Part shown: positions 1 through 10,086 of the stretch, in pieces
Layout: each line of letters begins with the position of its first letter
Numbering within the stretch: the stretch's first letter is position 1
Assembly: GCA_905221605.1 (NCBI GenBank)
Contig: CAJNDS010002158.1
Coordinates: 434,001-498,000 of the forward strand
Direction of reading: 5' to 3'
Length of the DNA: 64,000 bases
DNA from: Symbiodinium natans
Lineage: Eukaryota > Sar > Dinophyceae > Suessiales > Symbiodiniaceae
Translations under genes and position numbers: made by a program
Notes under the pieces: model-generated
What the model was told of the DNA's origin: nothing
Database searches by the model: none
The model's input: only the letters and a program-made list of their open reading frames with translations

Positions 1-14
1 CTCCAGCTCCACCA

Positions 15-335
15 ATGGTTCCGGGAACTTCGGCTGCAACTCCGGGCCACCACGACGACGGGGACATGCCCCTGGAGCCACCTTCTCCGGCTTCAACAGC
101 CCCACCTGGGGATTCCATCGGCCGCCTTCTTCTTGGTCTTGGACAGACGGGCACGGAGCGCTCGTTCGTTCTTCCGCCGCCGCCACCGGCGGTAAAGGCG
201 ATGCCACGCCCCGCTTCGGGGCCCTCCATGCCAACGGTTCCCGAATCGGGAGCCCCATCTTCCAGCAGCTCGGCCAATGTCCCCAGCTTCGATGCGGTGG
301 TGGCCGCCGCAAAAGAGACGATCAAGAAGGGATGA
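15..335 (+). CDS. Proline/serine-rich N-terminal fragment of the copia element
   Basis: A 106-residue frame that is also open back to base 1, so it is probably the end of a longer upstream frame (gag-like or linker). It is rich in Pro, Ser and Ala and shows no catalytic motif or CCHC zinc knuckle. Its TGA stop overlaps the ATG of the next frame as ATGA (332-335). That could be a reinitiation arrangement or simply a frameshift in a decayed element. Confidence 0.35.
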   Translation: MVPGTSAATPGHHDDGDMPLEPPSPASTAPPGDSIGRLLLGLGQTGTERSFVLPPPPPAVKAMPRPASGPSMPTVPESGAPSSSSSANVPSFDAVVAAAKETIKKG

Positions 336-3154
336 AGGGGATCCAGAACCGTGGGCCCGGCTTGGAATGTATCATAGCTTTCTTTTCTGTTCGGGATGGA
401 GTCCTGGACTACGCCTACGCGGCGCACCGAATTTCCTTTCGAGAAGAAAACAAGGATGTGAGTGCGTGGTTTCGTTTTCTTGAAACACATGTGAGGCATG
501 AGTTGTTTGAGCTTGCTTTGCCGCTTGAATTGCTTGAGCTTGAGCTTGCTTGTGCCCGAAACCCCTTTGAAACGCACCAAATCCCGAACCTTAACTTCAA
601 CCCCAACCGAACCACCGCCAGCCTATACAGGAATGGTCTTGGGCCAGGACTGGATGTCATGGCCATCGTGGCCGTCTTGGGCTTCTGCAGTCTCTTGGGT
701 GGTCTAGTGTTTTGGGGGTTCCACGTCTTGTTTGTCGAGTTTAAGAGGTGTTCCGTTGGAGAAAAGGATCGGAAGGTCTTTAGAGTGAGGCCGCGCAGGA
801 AGGGCTGCAGTGTTAGGATCTTCTGTGGGGACCACTGGGTCCGAGTGCCTAGCTATAAGCAGTTTGTCTTGCGTAGGAAGGCCCCAAAACCCCAAACACG
901 TACACGTTGCATGTTGAGCATGTTGTTTTGCAAGGCTTGCAGTGTGCTTGGGAGTGTTTGTGCTTGGCTTGGTGTGCTTGATCTTGTTGAAGAGGGCAAT
1001 GATGAGAGCCCGCCGGCGAGCAGTCCATTAGTGTGTCATCTGCGGATGATGCACAGAGGACTGCCAGTGCCGGGACAAGGGACTAAAGCTGAGCCCTTTG
1101 ATTTGGAAGCTCCTCGTGGTGGGGAGCCCGGGTCTTCGTCTTCAAGGGTCCCCGAAGGGGTTCCGTCACCGTCAAGTCCCGATTACGAGCCTTCTGAGGT
1201 TTCTGAAAGACCCCCCAAGCCTCCAGAGAATCCACCGGAACCACCGGACAGTGGAGAAGAAGGATCTTTTAGGATTCCGTTGTCCTCAACCGCCTTGTAT
1301 CATCATCGTGCTCAAGGCCATTTCCCTTATGATTCCAACTGTGACTCATGCTGTTCGTCGAAGGGTCGTGTCCCCGCGCGTCGCTTGCGTCGCCGTCTGC
1401 AAAAAGAGAATCAGACTGTTGGTCTTGATTTTTTCTTTTTCGGCAAGCTAAGAGTCCTGTTGATGACGCACCTGGGTTCCAGGTATACTGTCAGTCTGCC
1501 CGCACCGAACCTCGAAGATCCACAATTGCTTGCTAACATCAACAGAGTGCTGCGTGAGATGGGACTGGTAGGCAAAGCCGTGACGTTTCGAATGGATCAA
1601 GAAGGATCTATTATTGCTTTGGCGGAAAGACTGAGTAGGTCCCGAAACTGCCCCCACAGCGCAACCATTGTTGATGTGGTTCCAGGGTATAGGCCACAAG
1701 CCAAAGGCTCGATAGAACGACAAGTTGAATCGGTACGCCAAGGCTTCTGGGCTGTGTGGTTGGACTTGGAGCGCCAAATTGCTCTAAAGAAGTTCCCTGG
1801 TCAAGATGCAGAGCTGGGAAAGTACCAGCTTCCCTTAGGGGGTCTCTTGTGGCAAGCCTGTGTGTTCTATGTGTCGAGGTGTTACAATCTGTGGTCCTCG
1901 AGCCACGGTGACTCCACCACCAGCATTGATTTGCTGCACGAGGAAATAGCTCACCGAACTAGAACGCTTCCCTTTGGTTGTGTGGTTCAGGCAAAAGTTA
2001 GCAAGTCGAAGGCGCATCTTGCTAAATACAGGGGAGCGAAAACAGTCAAGGCTGTTTACTTAGGACCCGTGAACGCACGAGGTGGAGGGATCTTCGCGGC
2101 CCCTTTTGGTAGTACGGAGATTGACGTATTTCCGACCGGAAGAATCGTTGATGGAGCGTGCGAGGTGGGAACTGTCGAAGGCCTCGCTGTTGCGCAGTCT
2201 TTGGTTCTTGATGGTAAAGACCCAGAACGGCCTGTCTTGTATGAACCCGAAGGTGTTGATGATGGGAATGGTCCTGAAGATGAAGTCATGGAAGGTGGTG
2301 TTGGTCCTTTAAATGAAGAAGACGAAGAGATGATTGCTGACGATACCTATGCTCCCGTAAGTGCCCCGGCGGAAGAAGGTGAGGCAGGGATCCTGCCTGA
2401 TGAGGGGGAAAACATGGAGGACATGGAGATTGATTGGCTTTCGAATCACCTCTTGTACCAAGGACCTGACCTTCGAGCTACCTCACAGGAGGTGGCTGAC
2501 TCGTTTACCTTGAAATTCGGAGGAAGTAGGGTCAAGTGTCAGGTACCACGAAATGCGGTCTCTGAAACATCCGGAGAACAGTTGGATCCGAGCCTTTTGT
2601 ATGCCTCAATGAAGTTGGAACTAGAGGAACTCGAGTCGTTCGGAGTAGGAAAGGTGATCTCTGAAGATGAGGCCCGGAAGTCCGCACGTGAGAGCGGCAG
2701 GCGGGTACTTACCAGTCGGTGGGTCAACACGGTCAAGCGTAAAGGGCTGTGCCGGTCACGTCTGGTAGTAAGAGATTATGCTTCGATGGGAGGCACGACC
2801 TTGTCTGAAGGTATCTACAGCCCGACTACGAGTTTGGAGGGATTGCGGCTTCTGTTGGCACTGCTTTGTCGAAGAGGTTCAGTGTTGAGCTGTGACGTGA
2901 GCGTTGCTTTTATGCATGCAGCAGTGTCAAGGCCTGAGTACGTAGAGCTTCCGAGTAACGTGAGTATTGCGGACTCTAAAATCCCTCACAAGGCCGGAAA
3001 CAAGAAGGTGTATCTTCGATTACACAAAGCCATGAACGGACTGAGATCAGCACCGCTTTCTTGGTATAAGGAGCTGAGTTCGCACTTGGAGCAGGCGGAT
3101 TCAGTCCGAGCTTGGACCCGACGATATACCGCAGGAAGACCTCCAAGGGTCTGA
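332..3154 (+). pseudogene. Copia polyprotein, integrase plus N-terminal half of reverse transcriptase (frameshifted)
   Basis: A frame of 940 codons. Residues ~322-345 hold a His/Cys block (YHHRAQGHF, CDSCC) like the integrase zinc-binding domain. The integrase triad is visible as Asp366 (VGLDF), Asp422 (MDQEG) and Glu462 (GSIERQ). Residues ~755-925 match the copia-type reverse transcriptase start (SRLVVRDYA, CDVSVAFMHA, KAMNGLRSAPLSWY). The frame then runs into 15 foreign residues and a stop; the RT continues in the +1 frame from about 3100, consistent with loss of one base at 3095-3100. The first ~320 residues are not recognised, and no aspartic protease motif is convincing. Confidence 0.8.
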
Positions 3155-4413
3155 CGCTGGTCCTCTTTTATGTTGACGATTTGTTAATCTACTCTGAGGA
3201 CCCCTCCGAAGGGAAGAAGGTTTTCGAAGATCTACAGAAACGCTACAAGCTGAAACTGACTGGTGAGCTTCATGAGAATTGTGCGGGAGAAGTATCCTTT
3301 CTAGGACGGCGAATCTTCAGGAATAAGGGAGAGAAGCGAGTCTATTTTGGACTGGACGCTAAGTATTTGGATTCCTGCTGTGAAGAGTATGGGATAACCA
3401 AACCGAACCCCAAGCTTCCGTCATTGGAGAAGCGCTACTCTGACCTCATTAAGAAAGGCCAAACCGAAAAGATCAGTCCAGCTGCTCACGAGAAGTACCG
3501 TAGAACCTTGGGGCGTCTAGCATGGGCTGCCCTCTCCAGACCAGATCTGCAGTTCTGCTGCGGATTTTTGGGGCGTCATCAGTCGGCCCCTGACGAGGCA
3601 GCTGAAACATGCATGAGGGATGTTCTCAAATGGGTCAAAGGTCTTCCGCATAAGGTTCAGGTGTTTCCGTCGACTCGGGAGATCCTGGAAGACGATGCGG
3701 ATCCCCAAGCGGTATCGTGCTTTACGGACGCAAGCTGGAGCCTGAATTCTGTTAGTGGTGGTGTGATTACTTGGGAAAACTGCTGTTTAAAGACGTTCAG
3801 CAGGAAGCAGTCCACCACAGCCCTTTCGAGCGCCGAGAGTGAGCTTGCGGCGCTTACTGAAATAGCCAGGGAAGGTTTGTACATTGCTCTCTTGACGGAG
3901 ACCATCTTGGAGGGCATCCCGAAGGACCGGGAAACGGGGTACTACCTTCTTAAGGGGTATTCGGACTCTGAAAGCGCTGTGTCCATTTCCAAAATGGGGA
4001 CATTGTTGAGGAAGGTCCGCCATATTGAGTTAAGAGCCGCTTTTCTCCAGGAACTTGTCCAGCTTGGAAGATTCACGATTGAGCACATACCAGGTGCTGT
4101 CAACCCGGCAGATGCTCTAACAAAAAGCCCAACCAACGACAGTTTGGTCAGCTTGTGCGAGGCTTGTGGCCTCATTCCGGAACCAGTCCATTGGAAAGAG
4201 AAAAATTCCGGAACCAGCGTTTCTGTCACGTTTAAAGAGCCCAATAAACCAGCAGATGAAGTCTGCGAACTGAACGTCCCTGTTTCTTGGCGAGCCGCAG
4301 CAGAGCAGGTAGCAAGGAACCAGGCTTCTTATGTTGTGGTTGAGCTCTGCTGTGAAGAAGGAAGCTGTCAAAAGCTTGCTCGAAGAATCCTCGTATCGCG
4401 TATTTTGGAGTGA
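3112..4413 (+). pseudogene. Copia polyprotein, C-terminal reverse transcriptase and RNase H
   Basis: This continues the RT of the preceding frame after the frameshift; the ATG at 3112 is probably not a real start. YVDDLL (3169-3186) is the catalytic RT box. The RNase H acidic residues are visible as FTDAS (Asp at 3727), SAESEL (Glu at 3835) and YSDSES (Asp at 3964), followed by RHIELR and HIPGAVNPAD, the usual copia RNase H end. Beyond it the frame enters a VVVELCCEEGS segment that begins the methyltransferase-like block, then shifts frame again near 4385-4400. Confidence 0.85.
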
Positions 4414-4985
4414 CGAAGCAAGTGGATCTGTTAAGTGAAAACGGATACCAGCTTCTCAAAGAAGTCTTTAGCGTGTTACTTCAGGAAGGGGTGAAGGTGT
4501 ATGCGCACTTGTCTACGCCGTGTTCGGCTGGGTGCGGACTTCGTCATTTGAGATTTCGAAAAGGTGGACAGTCCTACGCCAGGTGGCGGGAGTCTCTTTT
4601 GGTCCACAAGAGGTCTTGGCGAAGGATTTGGAACCTTCTCCGTCCGTACGCGAACTGTCCGCGTCTTCTTCTTTCTCACGAGTGGCCAGCTAGATCTGAC
4701 TTGTGGAATGAAACGGTCTTTAGGTCTGTAAGTCAACGTCTTGGTCTTGCGAAGGGATGTGTCGTCGATCGCTGTTGCTTCGAGAAGGGTTCTGAAAGAG
4801 CCTGGAAGAGATGGTGGTTTTGTAGTAACTCTTCGAATGTCATCAACAGTATGGCTAGGAACCGCTGTGATGAGAGCCACCAACACATCCACCTTCAGCT
4901 CCCGGCGTCAGGTGTGTACCCTGAGCTGTTAGGAGAAGAAATGCTGAAGGGTGCGAGACGAGCTATGGAAGAAGACAGGACTTGA
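4410..4985 (+). pseudogene. C-terminal methyltransferase-like block of the copia element
   Basis: A 191-residue frame that continues the preceding one after a second frameshift. Seen: a SAM-motif-I-like segment just upstream (VVVELCCEEGS, about 4330-4362), then STPCSAGC (about 4513), placed like the Pro-Cys motif IV of cytosine-5 methyltransferases, then LLLSHEWP and CVVDRCCF. Known: some dinoflagellate copia elements carry cytosine methyltransferase genes. The spacing is compatible with that, but the match is by eye and the copy is decayed. It ends at TGA 4983-4985. Confidence 0.45.
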
Positions 4986-5006
4986 GGACGCAACTGTTGC
5001 AGGCAT

Positions 5007-5013
5007 GAGGGGG
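5007..5013 (+). other. Possible polypurine tract before a 3' LTR
   Basis: GAGGGGG immediately followed by TGTGAAAG, 22 nt after the last stop of the element. A purine run next to TG is what begins a 3' LTR. The 5' LTR is not in the window, so LTR identity cannot be tested. Confidence 0.25.
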
Positions 5014-5520
5014 TGTGAAAGTTTTTGACTTCCTTGTGAGTGCCTTTACAGTTGACAGGATGTCTTGCACATGTGACATGAACCACGAGTTTGCATTGCG
5101 TGAGTTGAGAACTGTGCTTGAACCGTTTGTTTTGTGTTAGCAGAAACAGGCATGGACATAGCATGTTTGGAGCTTGGCTTGAAAGTGTTTCTTGCTTTGA
5201 GCTTGACGTGAGATGCTTGGAGTGTGCATGATGAGCAGAGAAGCACTCGAGATGCTTTAGGAGCATTCTTGAAGAAGTGCGTGTTGCTCTGAGTTTGCTC
5301 TTCAAACCTTGGCCGCCGACCCTCGCTTCGCTCGTGTCGTCGTACTGAGGTTCGAGCAGAGTGGCTGTGCACTTGTACGCTTGTTTTGCTGAAGCACGGA
5401 AGTCCTGAGAAGCATTAGGACGTTTGCATGTGTTCCTCCTTTGTTTAACAAAGTTGAGATGGAATTCACGAAAGTGAAGCTGCGCTGACTCTGCGAGAGA
5501 CTTGCCGAACACCTCTGGTG
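5014..5520. other. Non-coding stretch, candidate 3' LTR remnant
   Basis: No convincing gene. The stretch is rich in TTG/CTTG words. It could be the 3' LTR of the copia element or a decayed flank; its right end is not marked by a clear CA plus target duplication. Confidence 0.2.
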
Positions 5521-5532
5521 TTTTGGCTCAAG
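5521..5532 (+). other. Spliced-leader-like relic
   Basis: TTTTGGCTCAAG is identical to the last 12 nt of the dinoflagellate spliced leader (ends ATTTTGGCTCAAG). The preceding bases do not match the leader. Known: processed mRNAs that re-enter dinoflagellate genomes leave such relics. It sits just upstream of the minisatellite at 5566. A 12-mer match can also occur by chance. Confidence 0.35.
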
Positions 5533-5565
5533 CGTGGAGTGAAAAAGAGCTCTGCGTTTTTCACA

Positions 5566-5980
5566 GGGCGCGGAACTCTGAGACTTCAAAGACGTTGCAA
5601 ATACCGTGGGCGCGGAACTCTGGGGCTTCAAAGACGTTGCAAATACCGTGGGCGCGGAACTCTGTTGCTTTGAAAACGTCGCAAATACCTGGGCGCGAAC
5701 ATGGGGCTTCGAAAAGAAAACGTTGCAAATACCGTGGGAGCGGAACTCTATTGCTTTGAAAACGTCGTAAATACCATGGGCGCAGAACGTGGGGCTTCGA
5801 AAACGTCACAAATACCGTGGGGCGGAACTCTGTTGCTTCGAAAACGTCGCAAATACCGTGGGCGCGGAACTCTAGGGCTTTGAAAACCTTGCAAATATCG
5901 TGGGCGCGAAACTCTGGCGCTTCGAAAATCGCATATACCGTGGGAGCGGAACTCTGGGGCTTCGAACGTCGCAGCAAATA
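5566..5980 (+). repeat. ~41-bp minisatellite, about 10 units
   Basis: About ten diverged tandem copies of a unit reading GCGCGGAACTCTG, then GGGCTTCGAAAACGTCGCAA, then ATACCGTGG. Frames on both strands across it are by-products of the repeat, not genes. Confidence 0.85.
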
Positions 5981-6099
5981 GCACGACAACACCACACTAC
6001 CGTCGCAACATTGCTACATTCTATCTTCTTTGCTTTCGCGTTCTTTTCGCACACAACCCAAACGTGTCAGTTGATATGTTTGCACTGATGGCTTTTGGG

Positions 6100-6560
6100 A
6101 TAATCGGTGTCTAGTTTGGGATTTCATTATTCGAAACCAGAGAAGTCAGACTCTAAACAGACATTTCCCTTTTCGAAAAGAAAGAAGGGAATGTATTCTA
6201 AATTCCACCCCCTCGAATCTTGTTTTGTTTTTTGGGTTTTATTCTTCGAAACCAAAGAAGTAAGACTGTTTTAAAGGGGAGCTGAAAAGCAATTCCACCC
6301 CGCTTGCTTCTTCTTTTGTTTTTGTGTTCATTACTCAAGTTTCAAGAAGCAGAGAGTTTATAGCAGTGACGTGGCGCGGGGCTAAGCCGAGAACCCCCCA
6401 TGTTCAGAGATGATTCATATGCTTCCACGCGAGCTCCGGCAGAGGTTGGGGGGAGGCGCAGCCCCCCCCATTTGCATAGCAGTGACGTGGCGCGAAGCTT
6501 TGGTTGGAGGGGGCGCAGCCCCTCCATTTGCAAACACGATGCTTGCATGAGGCCTCTTGA
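6100..6560. repeat. Two sets of diverged direct duplications
   Basis: Around 6123 and 6242 a segment reading ATTCGAAACCAGAGAAGT, or a close variant, recurs, each followed some 60-90 nt later by AATTCCACCCC. Around 6363 and 6480 the word GCAGTGACGTGGCGCG recurs, with GGCGCAGCCCC near each copy. No gene was recognised. Confidence 0.5.
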
Positions 6561-6569
6561 AATCCTCCA

Positions 6570-6998
6570 CCGAATATGAGCTTCTTAGACGTCTTAAACT
6601 GCTGCCCGAACCCTCCACAAAAAGCCCAGCAAGTATTCGGCCTCTTAAACTGCCTAAATTCCACCAAAGGCCCAGCAGGTATTAAACTTTTTAGACGTCT
6701 TAACCTGCTGCCTGAACCCTCCACAAAAGGCCCAGCGAGTATTCGGCCTCTTAAACTGCTGCCTAAATCCTCCACACAAGGCCCAGCAAGTATTACGGCT
6801 CTTAACCCCAACCTTCCAAAAAAGGCCCAGCAAGTATTACGCCTTTGAAACTGCTGCCCAAACCCTCCAAAAAGGCCCAGCAAGTATTAGGCCTTTTAAA
6901 CTAAAAGGCCCAGCAAGTATCACGCCTCTTAAATTGCTGCCCAAAGGCCCAGCAAGTAATTATTAGGCCTTTTAAACTGCTGCCTAAACCCTCCACAG
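6570..6998. repeat. ~55-bp tandem repeat (AAAGGCCCAGCAAGTATT)
   Basis: Roughly eight irregular units, each with AAAGGCCCAGCAAGTATT followed by GCCTCTTAAACTGCTGCC and CCCTCCA. Unit lengths vary because internal segments are missing. The 159-residue minus-strand frame across it (6404-6883) is repeat-derived. Confidence 0.8.
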
Positions 6999-6999
6999 A

Positions 7000-7345
7000 G
7001 GGGGGGGCTTGGTTGCGGCTTCAGGGGGAGCTTTAGGGGGGGCTTTAAGGGGGGGCTTTAAGGGGGCTTTAAAGGGGGGCTTAAAGGAGGGTTTAAAGGG
7101 GGTTTTAAAGGGGGGCTTAAAGGGGGGGGCTTAAGGGGGGGCTTAAGGGGGGGCTTAAGGGGGGGCTGAAGGGGGGGCTTAAGGGGGGGCTAAAGGGGGG
7201 GGCTTAAGGGGGGGCTTGAGGGCTTTGACCCTTTCCCCCCCCCCCCCCTCCCGAAGGGACCCCCTTTGCAGGGACCCCTTTGAAGGGGGCTTAAGGGGGG
7301 CTTAAAGGGGGGCTTAAGCCCCCCTTTGCCCAAAGGGGGGGGGGC
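7000..7345. repeat. G-tract tandem block (GGGGGGGCTTAA)
   Basis: More than fifteen units of GGGGGG-CTTAA/CTTTA on the + strand, with one C-run at 7229-7248 and a short inverted stretch at 7317-7345. The dense G-runs could form G-quadruplexes. No coding potential. Confidence 0.8.
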
Positions 7346-7403
7346 CCATTCTCGTTCGCACTAGCCTGCAAGACACTGATCGAACCCTGGCATTGTAAGA
7401 GTG

Positions 7404-7766
7404 TTGGTCTGCAGCCTTCCTAATGGTCGTGAGCATAATCTCGATAGAGTTAAAAAAGCCAGTGCAAAGGACCTGCTGAGCGACGTGGCAAGAAGTTCGT
7501 TTCTTGCAAGAGTTCAAGAAGCGGCTGAAGAATGCATTTCCTCATCACGGCGATTTAGTTTGAGGCTGTTGGCCATGTTCAGAGACAGCTTTCTGCAAGA
7601 TTTGATCCATCATTTTATTCCCCAATCAGCGGTGTACCGTTCCTGGAGTCATATCCATCAACGCACTTCTGGCCTGGCTGCTCCCTTGATGTCGGACGCG
7701 AAATGGATTGCAGCGCATCACATCCCTCTGCAACCAGAAACGCGCTGGCGCTTCTCATGCACTTAG
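7404..7766 (+). CDS. Hypothetical protein fragment
   Basis: A frame of ~120 codons with balanced composition (for example AKDLLSDVARSSFLARVQEA), ending in TAG at 7764-7766. It has no ATG near its start, the first in-frame ATG being at about 7576, so the front is probably a spliced exon; an AG lies at 7412-7413. No domain recognised. Several overlapping frames of similar length exist on the minus strand, so it may be chance. Confidence 0.3.
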   Translation: MVCSLPNGREHNLDRVKKASAKDLLSDVARSSFLARVQEAAEECISSSRRFSLRLLAMFRDSFLQDLIHHFIPQSAVYRSWSHIHQRTSGLAAPLMSDAKWIAAHHIPLQPETRWRFSCT

Positions 7767-8700
7767 GCGTTGCAGGCCAAGGTGTGAGACCGTCCGCGTT
7801 GGCTGCAATGATGAATTGGACCTGTGTGCCTCGCCGACTTCGCCAGGGGCGCAGGCGCACTGGCATTTGCCACGGGATGGGATGCCAATGAATGGGGATG
7901 TCTGCACGTGTCGCACAGTGTTTTGCCCTTGCACCGCCCTGAGAAGCGGCCAAGGGTTTTCGGGTGTAGGGTTTCATAGGGTATTGGAGGGCTTGATAGG
8001 GTTCGTATAAGGCTGTTGCTCGGGTTGTCGAAGGGCTTTGGAGGGGTATTAGTTTCATACATCTTATTGGGGTGTCGCATACGAGTGATACTATCCCCAT
8101 CTAGTCCCAATTTATGTACTCCCCACATTAGTACTGCTTCGCAAGTTTCATTGTGCCCAACCCTCAAGATTCCACCTGAGCTAGAAGCGCAGGAAATTTA
8201 AAAGGAACAGGCTGTGGGTGAGGAGCTGTCAGTTGTAGAGCTTACCCATTCAAGCCTTGAGGACTTCTCGCGTCAGGTATCACCTTTCACATACACCGCC
8301 TGTCACGAAATTGATCCGAATTCACGACAGCTTGTGTTGAAGATCAGCGAGAGCACCCCATGCCGGGAATGTATGGTCTCGTCGCAAACGTGAAACTAGC
8401 CCTTCGGCCCTCTCGTTTCTGCCCGGCATTCGCAACTGTAAGTTTATTCCGTGTGGGAATGGAGTTGGTCGAAAATCACCGGCTGCGCTGAATATGCTAT
8501 GCTTGAACGTGTAGCAAGGTTGCCTGTGCATGATGGATGCAGATCAATGGCACACGCACATAGACATGCAGCAGATCCACCGCCTGCGCGCGCGCGCCGA
8601 GAGCGCGCCATATACATGCATATACACACGCATGCAGCTTTTGCAACAAACACATGTGCAGCACACAACCACACATGCAAATATGTGTTCAGAGAGAGGG
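7767..8700. other. No recognised gene
   Basis: Overlapping frames of 60-160 codons occur on both strands with no recognisable motif. One word pair (AGGGTTTCATAGGG, GGGCTTGATAGGG) near 7967-8000 hints at degenerate repeats. Confidence 0.4.
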
Positions 8701-8800
8701 AGAGAGGGTGAGTGAGTGAGTGAGCGAGTGAGGGAGGGAGGGAGTGAGTGAGTGAGTGAGTGAGTGAGTCAGTGAGTGCGTGAGTGAGTGAGAGTGAGAG
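8698..8800 (+). repeat. GAGT tetranucleotide microsatellite
   Basis: (GAGT)n with GAGG variants. The Ser-Leu-Thr-His repeat frame on the minus strand here is an artefact of it. Confidence 0.9.
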
Positions 8801-9085
8801 CGGAAGAGACGCAATGGATGTGCATTTTCCCATAAGAATATTGATGGCCAGAGTGATACGTCCGCTGAGTCATGATGCGAAATCACTGCAAAGGCCGACG
8901 TTCGGGAATCCGCAGCCGCCGGCTCACAGCTTCAGATCTTTGCAAAATCCGATTCCTTAAAATCCGATTCCTCGATTTGGTGTGTGCAGCTGCCTGCATC
9001 CATGATGCAGCTCGGCAAAGGTTTGCTTTTTTAGAGCATGGCACTGCCTGTTTAAACCCTTGTGGCAGCTTCCAAGAGCTTTTGA

Positions 9086-9496
9086 AATTTGCCAAAGCTA
9101 AGGAGAGTCCTCCTTGCTTTCCTCAGCACAACGCTGCAGTTCGTTGGGGCTACCCGTCACCAGGCAGGTCACATCCAGGCGGAGGCGGTCTCCTACGTCG
9201 ACGGCGTGGTGCCTTTTCCAGGTGACATGATCTCCGGCGTCGCCGACTGGAAATGTGCCCGCGGCGGCGGTATTTATGACGAGGAATCCGGCCAATGCTT
9301 CGTTCCAGGGGCTGCGTTAACTCGTGTGGTTTCGTGCGACTATCAGTCGGCGTGCCGTGGTGGCAAATACTTCGACGACAAAGGGTTTTGCTACTTCCCG
9401 GACAAGTACACCAAGATCACTCCGGCCAGATATCAGTCTGATTGCATTGGTGGAATCCACACGGGATGCGGTGGTGGCAAGTGCTTGAAGAAGTGA
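9086..9496 (+). CDS. Small Cys-rich protein with hydrophobic N-terminus (5' end unresolved)
   Basis: The frame opens after a TGA at 9083-9085 and ends at TGA 9494-9496. A hydrophobic stretch (VLLAFLSTTLQFVGA) resembles a signal peptide. Two diverged Cys-rich modules follow, each with C, then GG-x-(Y/F)-D or GGKYFD, then G-x-C-F/Y-x-P (CARGGGIYDEESGQCF and CRGGKYFDDKGFCYF), and a Gly/Cys tail. No ATG precedes the hydrophobic stretch in frame, so the start probably lies in an upstream exon; possible acceptors are at 9098-9107. Function unknown; secretion is inferred. Confidence 0.45.
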   Translation, partial: NLPKLRRVLLAFLSTTLQFVGATRHQAGHIQAEAVSYVDGVVPFPGDMISGVADWKCARGGGIYDEESGQCFVPGAALTRVVSCDYQSACRGGKYFDDKGFCYFPDKYTKITPARYQSDCIGGIHTGCGGGKCLKK

Positions 9497-9860
9497 AGAG
9501 TGAAGCGGGCCAACCGTCACTGTTGCCGCAGAAGGAAAACGCGTCGCGGAGATGCACCACATCCCTCTCACTATGCCTCCAACCATCAAGCCCGAACTGC
9601 TAACATGAACACCCACGCCTTTGAGCCCTAATCCCAAAGTCTCAAGAAAACTCGGCTGGCTTGTTGGGCTTATAGAAATGGGCAGCCGGAAAGCACTGGG
9701 AGCTGAAGCTGTGTTTTTTTTTTTTTTTTTTGCGGGCTTTGCGGGAGGGGCATCCCAGTTGCAATGGAGCGTCTGAGGAGCAGTTATACTTCGCGTTGAT
9801 GATCGAAACCAAGTCGCGCAGCGAGCCGAAGGCATAGCCAATGCTCAGGAGGTTTGATGC
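9497..9860. other. Probable 3' flank with poly-T run
   Basis: No gene seen. It contains an 18-19 nt T run at ~9714-9732. Confidence 0.4.
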
Positions 9861-10019
9861 TCCTGAAACACATAATTTTCTAACTTCGCCTGAGGCAGTG
9901 GGTTTCGCTTCGGGGCGCAGGGATATGGGGCGTAGGTTGAGCAGTTCGGGGTTCGGGGGTAGGGCTTAAGACTTGAGAGCTGAGGGTCTAAGCTGAAATT
10001 GGGAGCTGTTACATGCTGT

Positions 10020-10086
10020 TCCCTAAATATAATCGAATCCCCTTAAAAGGACCTCCCGAAAAGGGTAACCCTATTTTCGGAAACCC
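10020..10086 (-). mobile_element. TIR element copy 1 (reverse)
   Basis: On the minus strand: GGGTTTCCGAAAATAGGG, then GGTCCTTTTAAGGGGATTC. The same core recurs at 11992, 12566, 17232, 54372 and 56434. The right end is degenerate. Confidence 0.55.

Larger units (their letters stand above)
1..5013 (+). mobile_element. Degenerate Ty1/copia-like LTR retrotransposon, 5' part outside window
   Basis: Seen: a run of + strand frames carrying, in order, a His/Cys zinc-binding block, an integrase D-D-E core, a copia-type reverse transcriptase with YVDD, an RNase H, and a C-terminal methyltransferase-like block. Integrase before reverse transcriptase is the Ty1/copia order. The 5' LTR and primer-binding site lie outside the window. 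The coding frame is broken near 3095-3100 and near 4385-4400, so this copy cannot make one full polyprotein. No LTR pair can be checked here. Confidence 0.85.

Noticed and set aside
5566-5980. CRISPR-like array in the 41-bp repeats
   Set aside because: Units are contiguous and diverged without unique spacers, and the context is eukaryotic.
8444-8886. Ser-Leu-Thr-His repeat frames
   Set aside because: Products of the GAGT microsatellite.
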